DNA of 35,247 nt, from the NCBI GenBank assembly GCA_022014175.1, contig JAKLLR010000010.1:1-35247 (forward strand), written 5' to 3'. The notes beneath the pieces are model-generated. The model did not search any database and was not told the origin of the DNA. It worked only from the letters and a program-made list of their open reading frames with translations. The DNA is from Gammaproteobacteria bacterium (GTDB lineage Bacteria > Pseudomonadota > Gammaproteobacteria > Immundisolibacterales > JAKLLR01). The position numbers and the translations under genes are program-made. Below, one piece after another: positions 24,724 to 32,959 of this stretch (position 1 is the first letter of the stretch; the number at the start of each line of letters is the position of its first letter).

Positions 24724-25548
24724 ATGACCCAGGGTCTGCCCAGACTCGCCGCGGTGCAAATGACCTCCGGTCCGGAGGTCTCGGCCAATCTGGCCGTGGC
24801 GGCGGAGCTGATTGGCATCGCCGCAGGGCAGGGAGCGAAGCTGGTGGTGCTGCCGGAGAACTTCGCCTTTTTTGGTGCCCGGGAGCGAGACAAACTGGCG
24901 GTGGCGGAGACAGAGGGCGTTGGTCCGATTCAGACATTTCTGGCGGATCAGGCGGGGCATCACGGGATCTGGCTGGTTGGTGGCACGCTGCCGATGGCCG
25001 CCAGGGATGGCCGGATTCGTGCGGCGAGTCTGCTGTTCGGGCCGGACGGTCAGCAAACGGCCCGCTACGACAAGATCCACCTGTTTGATGTAGCCCTCGA
25101 TGGGGGCGAGCAGTACCGGGAGTCCCGCCACATCGAGCCCGGTGACGAGGTGGTTGTGGCGGACACGGCGCTGGGGCTGGGGCTGGTCGGTATGGCGGTC
25201 TGTTACGACCTGCGGTTTCCAGAGCTGTTTCGACAGATGGTGGCGAGGGGCGCCCGGATTATGGTACTGCCGTCCGCTTTTACCGCCGCCAGCGGAGCTG
25301 CTCACTGGCACTTGCTGTTGCGGGCCAGAGCGGTTGAAAACCTCTGTTATGTAGTCGCTCCTGACCAGGTCGGTCGCCACGCCAATGGCCGGGACACCTA
25401 CGGCCACTCCCTGATCGTTGATCCCTGGGGTGCTGTGCTGGCCGAGTGCAGTGGCGGCCCGGGTATTGTCACGGCCGATTTCGATTCAGACCAGCTAGCC
25501 GCCCGCCGCAGACGGTTTCCCGCGCTGACCCATCGCCGTCTCCCATGA
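24724..25548 (+). CDS. Nitrilase-superfamily amidase (Nit1/Nit2-like)
   Basis: The 274-residue enzyme shows the Glu-Lys-Cys triad of the carbon-nitrogen hydrolase fold: E45 in LPENF, K117 in RYDKIHLFDV and C160 in VCYDLRFPE. Sequence around these sites is closest to the Nit1/Nit2 branch, whose members hydrolyse deaminated glutathione or omega-amides; gammaproteobacterial copies are usually annotated as deaminated glutathione amidase. A ggt gene elsewhere in the window also deals with glutathione, but no operon links them. The ribosome site before ATG 24724 is weak. Confidence 0.93.
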   Translation: MTQGLPRLAAVQMTSGPEVSANLAVAAELIGIAAGQGAKLVVLPENFAFFGARERDKLAVAETEGVGPIQTFLADQAGHHGIWLVGGTLPMAARDGRIRAASLLFGPDGQQTARYDKIHLFDVALDGGEQYRESRHIEPGDEVVVADTALGLGLVGMAVCYDLRFPELFRQMVARGARIMVLPSAFTAASGAAHWHLLLRARAVENLCYVVAPDQVGRHANGRDTYGHSLIVDPWGAVLAECSGGPGIVTADFDSDQLAARRRRFPALTHRRLP

Positions 25549-25749
25549 GAGTTGAGGCGTTCGGGATGAAGCCCCGGAATTCTCTCGATTGTTCTGTGAG
25601 TGAGCCGGTGGTGAGGGAGGGTCGCTCTGGTTGGCTGGTAACTCCCGGGTGATTATTCGCCAGGAGAAGTACTGATTATTGGTGGTTTTCGGCCGCCTCT
25701 TTCGGGGGCAGAATGGGTGGTCTCAAACTGTGTTCTTGGGGGAGGGGCG

Positions 25750-26226
25750 ATGAAGCGTAAATGGGCTCTAGTTGGGGTATCACTGCTGCTGGCCGCTGCG
25801 GCCGCTAATGCGGGCAAAGGGGGCTGGATTACAGGTGATACGGATGAGCGGTTTGAGACCGTGGCCCGGCACCTGCGGGGGCTGGATATGGCTATGGTCG
25901 AGATCGGCTACCGCTACCAGGAACTCTATTGGGGCACGGTTCAAAAAAACTGGCCCTACGCTGAGTATCAGGTCGCCAAAATCCGCCAGACGCTGGATAA
26001 CGCCCTGCAGCGGCGGCCAAAACGGGCGGAATCCGCCCAGAATCTCTTTCTGCCGGAGCTGGAACGTTTTACAAGGCGGGTTGCTGAGCAGGATGATAGG
26101 GCGGTTGCTGCCGGCTTTCGTGATCTGACCGCCAGCTGTAACGCCTGCCACAAGGCTGAGGGCGTGGGAAGTTTCGTGGTGGTGCCACCGGAATTGCATC
26201 GCCCTGCACCCTTTGGGATGCCCTGA
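25750..26226 (+). CDS. Small periplasmic haem protein with C-terminal CxxCH
   Basis: The 158-residue protein has a signal peptide (KRKWALVGVSLLLAAAAANA, cleavage near residue 21). A helical body contains GYRYQELYWGTVQKNWPYAEYQVAKI near 53-78, and one haem attachment site CNACH is at 130-134. A four-helix shape with a C-terminal haem site recalls cytochrome c' types, but the fit is loose and other small c-type families are possible. GAGGGG lies just before ATG 25750, which I prefer to the upstream start in the ORF track. The 201 bp upstream shows no clear gene or promoter. It has no obvious operon partner. Confidence 0.78.
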   Translation: MKRKWALVGVSLLLAAAAANAGKGGWITGDTDERFETVARHLRGLDMAMVEIGYRYQELYWGTVQKNWPYAEYQVAKIRQTLDNALQRRPKRAESAQNLFLPELERFTRRVAEQDDRAVAAGFRDLTASCNACHKAEGVGSFVVVPPELHRPAPFGMP

Positions 26227-26255
26227 AGCTTGTCCAGGGCGGGCTGAGTCGGGGG

Positions 26256-27092
26256 TCAGTGTTGACAGCCTGGACACCAGTAGCTGGCCCGCTGGCCCAG
26301 AACGGCCTGCCGGATGGTGCCATCACAGCGGTTACAGGGCCGGTCCGTCCGACCATAAACCTGCAATACCTGCTGGAAGTAACCGGGGCGGCCATCGCTG
26401 GAGCGGAAATCCCGCAGGGTGGTGCCCCCGGCGGCAATGGCCTGTTGTAGTACCCGTCGTGCCGCTGCCGCCAGCAGAATATAGCGTGCCAGACTGACCC
26501 GCCCAGCCGCTCGTTTGGGGTGTATGCCCGCCAGGTGCAGCGCCTCACTGGCATAGATATTGCCGACCCCGACCACCATTTTATGGTCCATTAAAAAGGG
26601 TTTGATTGCGGCGGTTCGGCCTCGGGCGTGGTGGTGCAGATGGGTACCTAACACGTCACTGCTGAGCTCCAGTGGTTCCGGGCCCAGATGGCTGAGCAGT
26701 GGGTGGGTGGCCGGATCCAGGCTCCAGAGTGCGGCACCAAACCGTCTGGGATCGTTCAGCCGCAGACAATCGCCGTTGGCAAGCACGAGATCCAGATGGT
26801 CATGTTTCCGCAGCGGCGTCTCCACTGGCAGGTAGAAGAGCGCGCCGGACATGCCTAGATGCAGAATCAGGCTGCCCCGCTCTTTGCTGCCTTCACCCCC
26901 GGTTTCCAGCAGCAGATATTTACCCCGGCGACGGACGCTCTGGATGGTCTGCCCGGCCAGTGTCTGATCCAGAGTCGGCGGAACCGGCCAGCGTAATCGG
27001 GGCTCCCGAACCTCGACTCCGGTGATCCGCTGACCCTCCACCAGGGGCGCGATGGCCCGCCGGGTGGTCTCGACCTCTGGCAACTCCGGCAT
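26256..27092 (-). CDS. mutM: Formamidopyrimidine-DNA glycosylase
   Basis: The 278-residue enzyme excises 8-oxoguanine and ring-opened purines. The N-terminal PELPEVE supplies the catalytic Pro and Glu, K58 lies in RRGKYLLLE, and a zinc finger closes the protein (C253, C256, C273, C276). Its ATG shares one base with the stop of the DUF4340 gene (TGATG), so it is the last gene of the second ABC operon and likely depends on it for translation. Confidence 0.97.
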   Translation of the reverse strand: MPELPEVETTRRAIAPLVEGQRITGVEVREPRLRWPVPPTLDQTLAGQTIQSVRRRGKYLLLETGGEGSKERGSLILHLGMSGALFYLPVETPLRKHDHLDLVLANGDCLRLNDPRRFGAALWSLDPATHPLLSHLGPEPLELSSDVLGTHLHHHARGRTAAIKPFLMDHKMVVGVGNIYASEALHLAGIHPKRAAGRVSLARYILLAAAARRVLQQAIAAGGTTLRDFRSSDGRPGYFQQVLQVYGRTDRPCNRCDGTIRQAVLGQRASYWCPGCQH

Positions 27093-27958
27093 CAGTCGAT
27101 GGTGGTCGTCAGACCGGGGTAGAGCAGGCGCCGACCGAGGGCGAGGGAGAGGCGATAACTGACTGCGGGCTCCAGCCGATGCAGCCAGAAGCCGGTGTCG
27201 TCACCCTCGACCCTGAACTCGATCTGGTGGTCGCGCCCAGACTGCCGGTAGTGGATCTGCACGGGTGCGCCGAGCCATTCAGCCAGTGGTACAAGCCGCT
27301 CGGCTCTGGCGGTCAGCCAGAGTGCTGTAGTGGCCTTCGGAATCTCTGCGCCTAAGGGTTGTGGGTCGGCAATGCGCCAGCTCCCGTCGCTGGGGGTGAT
27401 GGTCTGCGACGGCAGCTCCAGCTTTAGAATCTCTACCCCATCGGGCAACAGGCGATGCTCCACCAGTGTGGGCCAGCCCCCCGCAATCTGATAGAGATAA
27501 CGGTCGTCAGTCTGTACCACCAGTTCGCCGATGCCCATATAGCGCCGCTGATTCAGGGGGTTGGTGCTACCGAAAACGAATTCGGTCTCGTTCATGAAGA
27601 GCCGATAGCGCGGCTCGGCCAGACCGTATTCCGCGAGGGTGTGTGGGCGGGCGGCCAAGCTCATGTGGATAGGTGCCTCAATCAGCGCCAGCAGCTGCTC
27701 CAGTCGGGTGTTGTCAGCTGGCAGGGTAACCGGTTTCCGCAGCTGCCAGCCACTCTCAAGCCGCTCAAACAGGGCGTCGGGCTGACCCACGATCTGCAAG
27801 CCAATCCAGTTGACCTGCTCCGCCTGAAGTGGAGTGATCTTCCGCAGCGGTGTCGGGGCTTCACGCTCCGGCGGGTGACCGGGTTTGGCCAGAAAACCGA
27901 TGGCAATGGCCGCAGAAATCAGCAGGATGTAGTTGATTAACCAGCGTTTGCGGTTCAT
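27092..27958 (-). CDS. DUF4340 membrane-anchored protein of the second ABC cluster
   Basis: The 288-residue protein has one N-terminal membrane span (LINYILLISAAIAIGFL) and an extracytoplasmic domain with the DUF4340 feel: LESGWQLRKPV, then TLAEYGLAEPRYRLF, FGSTNPLNQRRYM and VVQTDDRYLYQI. DUF4340 proteins occur next to GldG-like proteins of ABC exporters; their role is unknown. The ORF track starts at 28006, but ATG 27958 overlaps the GldG-like stop in ATGA. Confidence 0.85.
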   Translation of the reverse strand: MNRKRWLINYILLISAAIAIGFLAKPGHPPEREAPTPLRKITPLQAEQVNWIGLQIVGQPDALFERLESGWQLRKPVTLPADNTRLEQLLALIEAPIHMSLAARPHTLAEYGLAEPRYRLFMNETEFVFGSTNPLNQRRYMGIGELVVQTDDRYLYQIAGGWPTLVEHRLLPDGVEILKLELPSQTITPSDGSWRIADPQPLGAEIPKATTALWLTARAERLVPLAEWLGAPVQIHYRQSGRDHQIEFRVEGDDTGFWLHRLEPAVSYRLSLALGRRLLYPGLTTTID

Positions 27959-29313
27959 GCGGACTCTCTTCTGCGCCACCAGAGTCGAGCGGCAATGATC
28001 AGGCAAATCATCGGCAGCAGGAGCAGAAAACCAAAGGCAATCACCATACCTTCACGCTGGGACAGTCTGAGTTGCGCGTCTGCAGCCTGATACGGGGGAA
28101 TATCCAGAAACTGCTCGTCAATGGCCAGCCAGTTCAACAGATTCAGCCCCAGTTGCAGATTACCGCCATTGCCCAGATAACGGTTGGAGAGGAAGTCACC
28201 ATCGCAGATCACCACTGCCCGTTGGGGACCCTGCTCCAGCGCGACTCCGAGCAAGTGGGGGCCAGGTTGATCCTGGCCCGGGTTGAATTGTGGGGGTTGA
28301 TCGGGCGGGTGGTCTGCGGGGTTGATATCCACCCAGCTGTGGCGGGCAGTGGTAATCAGTGGGGTCTGTTGCCAGGTTTGGTTCTGCGGGGTTAGCTGTT
28401 GAGCCGGCGTGATCGAGCAGGCTTCAGGGAACACCGTGGTCAGTTGCATTGCTGCTGTGATCGGGTGGTTGGCGTACTCCCCTGGGCGGGCGACTACGAA
28501 GTTCTCCGGGGCGTTGATCAATTTGGCATTGGGATCGATGATTGGATCACCTGAGAGTTGAAGCCCCAGTTCAGTGGCGAGGAAGCCGAGGCTGCTGTGA
28601 CCCGGATCGGCCAGCCAGAGCAGCTTGCCGCCGCCGCGCATGAATGCTTCGATGGCTGCCTGGTCTTTGGGCAGCAGCGCCACCGAGGGGTGACTGATTA
28701 GCAAAATGCCCTCTTGTGGCAGCGGGTCACCGGCTGCTGGAAGCACGGTTTGGAGACGGAACTCCTGAGCTTTCAAGGCTGCGGCGAATTCGGACAGATC
28801 ATGGTTGGCCTGACGAGCCGGGCTGCGTTCACCATGGCCGGAGAGAAACAGCAGCAAGGGTGGTTCGCTGCGCTGTAGCTGCAGCATCGCCTGGGTGATC
28901 GTCTGCTCATTCAGATTGCGGAGCTGGCGTGACCGCCTCTGATACTCCAGCAGCAGTTCGCCATTGGCCTGAATTCCCAATTTCCGGACCTGCCCCGGGT
29001 GCCTGTTGGGGTCGATAAACTCAAAACTAATCTTCTGGGAGTGCTCGAGATAGGGGCGCAGCAGTGCGCTGATCCGTTTGCGCAGGGTTTTGTCGTCGCT
29101 GGCGAAGGCGGTGATGGTGAGCGGTGCCTGTAGTTTTTGGATTACTGTGCGGCTGGCGGGCGACAGGGTGTGGCGGCCGTCGGCGGTGAGATCGAGGCGT
29201 ACCGGGTAGCGCTCCCCGAGCCAGGCCAGCAGGCCAGCGGTGAGGATCAGCCCGAGCAGAAAAACAGCGAGTTGAAAGCGGTGGTGGTAACGGTTTTCCG
29301 GACAGAGTTTCAC
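27955..29313 (-). CDS. GldG-like ABC transport auxiliary protein (short form)
   Basis: The 452-residue protein has an N-terminal span (FQLAVFLLGLILTAGLLAWL), an extracytoplasmic GldG-type part (VRLDLTADGRHTLSPASRTVI, LFLSGHGERSP, FMRGGGKLLWLADPG, VVICDGDFLSNRYLGN) and a C-terminal span (VIAFGFLLLLPMICLIIAA). The ORF track lists a 748-residue frame because the reading frame stays open through the permease gene; the real start is GTG 29313, overlapping the permease stop in GTGA. Compared with the paralog at 18839-20791 it lacks the coiled coil and has a separate DUF4340 gene instead. Confidence 0.88.
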   Translation of the reverse strand: MKLCPENRYHHRFQLAVFLLGLILTAGLLAWLGERYPVRLDLTADGRHTLSPASRTVIQKLQAPLTITAFASDDKTLRKRISALLRPYLEHSQKISFEFIDPNRHPGQVRKLGIQANGELLLEYQRRSRQLRNLNEQTITQAMLQLQRSEPPLLLFLSGHGERSPARQANHDLSEFAAALKAQEFRLQTVLPAAGDPLPQEGILLISHPSVALLPKDQAAIEAFMRGGGKLLWLADPGHSSLGFLATELGLQLSGDPIIDPNAKLINAPENFVVARPGEYANHPITAAMQLTTVFPEACSITPAQQLTPQNQTWQQTPLITTARHSWVDINPADHPPDQPPQFNPGQDQPGPHLLGVALEQGPQRAVVICDGDFLSNRYLGNGGNLQLGLNLLNWLAIDEQFLDIPPYQAADAQLRLSQREGMVIAFGFLLLLPMICLIIAARLWWRRRESA

Positions 29314-30059
29314 AGCGGCCGCCGCTCCAGATCCAGCCGCAGTACTGCCAGCGCCAGTGCAGTGCAGGTCAGCAGCAGGTGGTAGAGCAGATCCCCGGAG
29401 TTCAGCAGGCCCTGGGTGAATGGGGTCAGGTGTCCAGGCAGCGCCAGGTAGCTGAGAATCCCCCCCGCTGTGGCGCTGCCATCCGCAGGCTGAATAACCC
29501 ATAGCAGCAGTATGGTCGCGAAGGTGCTCATGGCGGCCAGCAGGGGTGTGCGGGTGACCGTTGAGAAAAACAGGCCGATGGCACTGACGCTGGCACAGAG
29601 CAGCAGCAGACCGATCACTCCGGTGAGCCACTGACCCCAGTCCAGCTGGGTCCCGATCGCTAAACTGGCGGTGGGGGCGATTGCAAGGGTGACTGGCGCT
29701 GTGAGAAAGAGTAGGCAGCCCAGGTATTTGCCCAAAATAATCTCGCTGCTTGAGATCGGTGCGCTGAGGAGCAGCCGGATGGTGCCGGTGCGGTACTCCT
29801 CGCTGATCAGCGGCATGGTCAGCAGCGGGATCGCGGTCAGCAACAGGGCTGCGGCACTGCTGAAGAGCGGCGCCGCGATTAAATCGGTCACTCCCGGGGC
29901 GCCTACCTGATTGGCCAGTTTTGGTGCGACAGTTTGATACCACTCCAGTTGCAGCAGAAACAGATAGGCCAGCACAAATTGCAGCAGAGCCAGTAGTACC
30001 CAGTTTCCCGGAGCGCCCAGGGCGCGTGTCAGCTCCCGTTGTGCCAGAGCGCGGATCAA
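29310..30059 (-). CDS. ABC-2 type permease (second cluster)
   Basis: The 249-residue inner-membrane protein has about six hydrophobic spans and the SEEYRTGTIRLLLSAPISSSEIILGK loop typical of GldF/NosY-like ABC-2 permeases. The start is TTG 30059, overlapping the ATPase stop as TTGA; no ATG is available nearby. It pairs with the ATPase encoded just upstream. Confidence 0.9.
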   Translation of the reverse strand: MIRALAQRELTRALGAPGNWVLLALLQFVLAYLFLLQLEWYQTVAPKLANQVGAPGVTDLIAAPLFSSAAALLLTAIPLLTMPLISEEYRTGTIRLLLSAPISSSEIILGKYLGCLLFLTAPVTLAIAPTASLAIGTQLDWGQWLTGVIGLLLLCASVSAIGLFFSTVTRTPLLAAMSTFATILLLWVIQPADGSATAGGILSYLALPGHLTPFTQGLLNSGDLLYHLLLTCTALALAVLRLDLERRPL

Positions 30060-31003
30060 GCCGTGGTGCCGGGCGTGGTTGGTGGCTGGGTGATCTCCAT
30101 AAATCGCCGCTCCAGCAGGCGTCCGGCGGGGCTGATCTCCCGTATTTGCCAGCCCTGGATGAGTGCTGCGGTGCTGATCTCAGCGATAGCCTGGTCAGCA
30201 CTTTTGGCGTGGATCAGGACGCTCTCTGCGCCAATGCTTTCGACCCGATTCGTAGAACTCAGGGCGTTGAGCTCGGCGACTGTCGGGGGGTTGTTAAACC
30301 GCACCAGCAGAGTCTCTCCAAACTGGGGTTGGGTACTCCCCCGGGTCGGGCTCTCCTGATGGAGCTGACCCTTGTGCAGAATCAGGATGCGGTGACAGAG
30401 CGCCTCAGCCTCGTTCAGAATATGGGTGGAGAGCAGCAGAGCGCGGGTGGTGCTGAGCTGCCGGATGAGGGTGTGGATCTGTTCGATCTGGAGTGGATCG
30501 AGGGCGCTGGTGGGTTCGTCCAGAATCACCACCTGGGGGTCGTGGATAATGGCCTGGGCAATACCGGTACGCTGCCTGAAACCCTTTGAAAGGTGGCTGA
30601 TAAGTGTTCCCCCCACGGCTTCCAGATTGCACTCGGCTTTGACCTTGGCCAGCTGAGCGCGGGCCTGGCCGCCTTTTACGCCGTGCAGGCGGGCGCAGTA
30701 GAGCAGGTACTGATCCACCGTCATGTCGAGATAGAGCGGCGGGTTATCCGGTAGATAACCGAGACACCGTTTTGCCTTGATGGGGGATTCAGCCAGATCA
30801 TGGTCGGCAATCTTGATGCGGCCGCGGGTGGGTGCCAGCGTACCGCAAAGCATAGCCATGGTGGTGCTTTTGCCAGCCCCGTTGGGACCGAGCAGGCCGA
30901 CAATCTCGCCCCGCCGGAGTTCGAGGTTGATCGGTCCGAGCCGATATCCTCCGGGGTAGCAGCGCTCAACGGCGTCGGCCTGCAGCAAGGTATCGGCTAT
31001 CAT
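30056..31003 (-). CDS. ABC transporter ATP-binding protein (second cluster)
   Basis: The 315-residue protein has Walker A GPNGAGKST at 39-47, signature LSKGFRQRTGIAQA, Walker B VVILDEPTSALDP and STHILNEAE. Its C-terminal extension of about 85 residues parallels the first ATPase. The ORF track starts 30 residues earlier, but ATG 31003 fits the usual N-terminus (MIADTLLQADAVERCYPGG). It begins a five-gene operon ending in mutM and is divergent from the desaturase gene. Confidence 0.93.
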   Translation of the reverse strand: MIADTLLQADAVERCYPGGYRLGPINLELRRGEIVGLLGPNGAGKSTTMAMLCGTLAPTRGRIKIADHDLAESPIKAKRCLGYLPDNPPLYLDMTVDQYLLYCARLHGVKGGQARAQLAKVKAECNLEAVGGTLISHLSKGFRQRTGIAQAIIHDPQVVILDEPTSALDPLQIEQIHTLIRQLSTTRALLLSTHILNEAEALCHRILILHKGQLHQESPTRGSTQPQFGETLLVRFNNPPTVAELNALSSTNRVESIGAESVLIHAKSADQAIAEISTAALIQGWQIREISPAGRLLERRFMEITQPPTTPGTTA

Positions 31004-31114
31004 TAGCACATTATTGGCCGAATTCCCTGTTTTGCAAACCGGATTTGGTGGCTGAGCTTGTGTGAATTCTAAAGGGCCCCCAGCTATTGTCACGCACCAG
31101 TCATCAGGCCCTGC

Positions 31115-31142
31115 TTGGCTGGTTGATTCGGTTGCGTATACT
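31115..31142 (+). promoter_or_regulatory. Candidate sigma-70 promoter of the desaturase gene
   Basis: TTGGCT at 31115-31120 and TATACT at 31137-31142 are 16 bp apart. This predicts a start near 31149 and a leader of about 29 nt before the TTG start. Confidence 0.45.
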
Positions 31143-31177
31143 GCGCTCTACCAATCCAAGGATGGAGGACTTCCCGT

Positions 31178-32365
31178 TTGATACCACTATTTTCTTTCTC
31201 CTGGCCGGTTCTACTGCTAATCACGCTGCTGTTGACCCACGTGACGATCATCTCTGTGACGGTTTTTCTGCATCGGCATCAGGCGCATCGGGCGCTTGAG
31301 CTCCACCCACTGGTTTCCCACCTCTTTCGGTTCTGGCTCTGGCTGACCACCGGCATGGTGACCAAGGAGTGGGTGGCGATTCACCGTAAGCACCATGTTC
31401 ACTGTGAGACTGAAAAGGATCCCCACAGCCCACAGGTCGAGGGGGTCTGGCGGGTGCTGTTCGGTGGCGTACTGTTCTATCGTCGTGAAGCCCATAAGCC
31501 AGAGACCCTGCAGCGATTCGGTAGCGGCACGCCGGATGACTGGCTGGAGCGGCACCTCTATACCGGCCGTAATTATTGGGGTGTTGTGGTGTTGCTGGGG
31601 CTCGATCTGGTGCTGTTTGGCTGGCCCGGCAGTCTGATCTGGCTGGCGCAGGTGTTATGGATTCCGTTCTGGGCGGCGGGGGTTGTTAACGGGGCTGCCC
31701 ATTTTTGGGGTTACCGTAATTTTGAGATCCCGGACGCTTCGACCAACCTCTGGCCCTGGGGTCTGATTATCGGGGGTGAAGAACTCCACAATAACCACCA
31801 CACCTATCCTCAGTCTGCCCGGTTATCGAACAAACCCTGGGAGCTGGACATCGGCTGGGCCTATATTCGCCTGTTCCAGGCTATGGGACTGGCCAGGGTT
31901 CGGCGGGTCGCACCCCGTTTGCGGGTTGAGAGCCCGCGTAACCGGGTGGATATGGATAACCTGCGGGCGGTGATCTCCAACCGTTTCCAGTTGATGTCCG
32001 ATTACGCCAGTCAGGTGCTTGGTCAGGTCTGTGGTGAGCAGTTAAGCCGGGCAGATATTGGCCGGGAGGACCGACGTCAGCTTAAACGGGCTCGGCGTTT
32101 AATCGCCCGGGACGCGGCGCGATTGACCCCTGCCGCGGAAGCCCGCTTGCAGGTGGTCCTGGTGGATAACCGCGAGTTGCGGACAATATATGAATTCAAG
32201 CAGCGGTTGCAGCAGCTCTGGACCCGCAGTGAGGGGCAGGGTGGTGACTGGGGTCTGACCGCGCTGCAGGAGTGGTGTGCCCAGGCTGAGAAAACCGGGA
32301 TTGCTGCTTTGGCAGACTTTGCGGAGCGTCTGCGGGGCTGTGTGCCGGAACCCCATCCGGCCTAG
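31178..32365 (+). CDS. Delta-9-type fatty acid desaturase with C-terminal extension
   Basis: The 395-residue membrane di-iron enzyme introduces a double bond into acyl chains. The three His boxes are HRHQAHR at 32-38, HRKHH at 69-73 and HNNHH at 204-208, with hydrophobic spans between. Residues of about 290-395 are a charged, soluble extension (LTPAAEARLQVVLVDNRELR, then LQEWCAQAEKTGIAALADFAERL) not part of the catalytic fold; it recalls the end of ISL3-family transposases. The start is TTG 31178 with GGAGG nine bases ahead. It is monocistronic and ends at a bidirectional terminator. Confidence 0.92.
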   Translation: MIPLFSFSWPVLLLITLLLTHVTIISVTVFLHRHQAHRALELHPLVSHLFRFWLWLTTGMVTKEWVAIHRKHHVHCETEKDPHSPQVEGVWRVLFGGVLFYRREAHKPETLQRFGSGTPDDWLERHLYTGRNYWGVVVLLGLDLVLFGWPGSLIWLAQVLWIPFWAAGVVNGAAHFWGYRNFEIPDASTNLWPWGLIIGGEELHNNHHTYPQSARLSNKPWELDIGWAYIRLFQAMGLARVRRVAPRLRVESPRNRVDMDNLRAVISNRFQLMSDYASQVLGQVCGEQLSRADIGREDRRQLKRARRLIARDAARLTPAAEARLQVVLVDNRELRTIYEFKQRLQQLWTRSEGQGGDWGLTALQEWCAQAEKTGIAALADFAERLRGCVPEPHPA

Positions 32366-32390
32366 TCGGCAGCTGTTTTTTCGCCCAAAT

Positions 32391-32421
32391 AAAAAAGCCC
32401 GGGATCTCCCGGGCTTTTTTT
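32391..32421. terminator. Bidirectional intrinsic terminator
   Basis: Six A, GCCCGGG, four-base loop ATCT, CCCGGGC, seven T. It can end the desaturase transcript on the + strand and the rpmB-rpmG transcript on the - strand. Confidence 0.93.
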
Positions 32422-32436
32422 CAGCGGCTCGCCAAA

Positions 32437-32592
32437 TTATTTTATTTTGGCTTCTTTGTAGGGCACATGTTTACGCACTACCGGATCAAATTTCTTGATC
32501 TCGAACTTTTCGGTCATGGTCCGTTTGTTCTTGGTGGTGGTGTAGTAGTGGCCGGTGCCGGCACTGGAAACCAGTTTGATCTTGTCGCGCAT
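32437..32592 (-). CDS. rpmG: 50S ribosomal protein L33
   Basis: The gene is too short for the ORF track. Translating the - strand from ATG 32592 gives 51 residues ([20 protein letters not shown], then [20 protein letters not shown] and [11 protein letters not shown]), which is a typical L33 of the cysteine-free type, so it does not bind zinc. It follows rpmB by 14 bp, the conserved order, and ends just before the bidirectional terminator. Confidence 0.97.
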   Translation of the reverse strand: MRDKIKLVSSAGTGHYYTTTKNKRTMTEKFEIKKFDPVVRKHVPYKEAKIK

Positions 32593-32606
32593 GGTCTGCC
32601 TTCCGA

Positions 32607-32840
32607 TTAGTGTCTGTTGCGCTTGCGGATGTCCGCCAGCACGGTTTCAATGCCCTTTTTGTCAATCACCCGCATGCCGTGATGTGACACACGCAGTTTG
32701 ACGTAACGCCTCTCCGACGGAATCCAGAAGCGGTGTGTCTGCAGGTTCGGCAGAAAGCGGCGACGGGTCCTGTTGTTGGCGTGGGAGACGTTATTGCCGC
32801 TCATTGGACGTTTGCCGGTGACCTCGCAAATCTTGGACAT
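32607..32840 (-). CDS. rpmB: 50S ribosomal protein L28
   Basis: The 77-residue basic protein starts [20 protein letters not shown], the L28 signature, and ends with the usual [10 protein letters not shown]-type tail. Only one Cys is present, so it is the non-zinc form. GGAG lies about ten bases ahead of ATG 32840. It is the first gene of the rpmB-rpmG operon, transcribed from an extended -10 promoter about 65 bp upstream. Confidence 0.97.
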   Translation of the reverse strand: MSKICEVTGKRPMSGNNVSHANNRTRRRFLPNLQTHRFWIPSERRYVKLRVSHHGMRVIDKKGIETVLADIRKRNRH

Positions 32841-32902
32841 GTGAATGATCTCCGATTCTGAATCTTCTGAATAATTGGGTCGGCTGTGAGGCCGGGCGCG
32901 AA

Positions 32903-32911
32903 TTTATACCA
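32903..32911 (-). promoter_or_regulatory. Extended -10 promoter of rpmB-rpmG
   Basis: On the - strand TGGTATAAA matches the extended -10 form TGnTATAAT. No good -35 is seen 17 bp upstream, which extended -10 promoters tolerate. It lies in the 119-bp gap between radC and rpmB. Confidence 0.5.
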
Positions 32912-32959
32912 GATTTGGGCGCTGTCGCCTAGGGCCACAATGATCGGATCAGTCACGAA

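Noticed and set aside
24292-25407. 371-residue - strand frame listed as one protein
   Set aside because: Only the last 112 codons are real (the repeat protein, with its own ATG and ribosome site). The upstream part is antisense to the nitrilase gene.
25567-25652. 28-codon ORF in the gap after the nitrilase gene
   Set aside because: No ribosome site, no recognisable product, and its length is within chance expectation.
26220-26240. Hairpin GCCCTG / CAGGGC after the haem protein gene
   Set aside because: Only six pairs with a nine-base loop and no T tract; too weak to call a terminator.
27955-30201. 748-residue - strand frame
   Set aside because: The N-terminal 296 codons are out of frame with the ABC permease gene, which has clear membrane motifs. 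The real GldG-like protein begins at GTG 29313.
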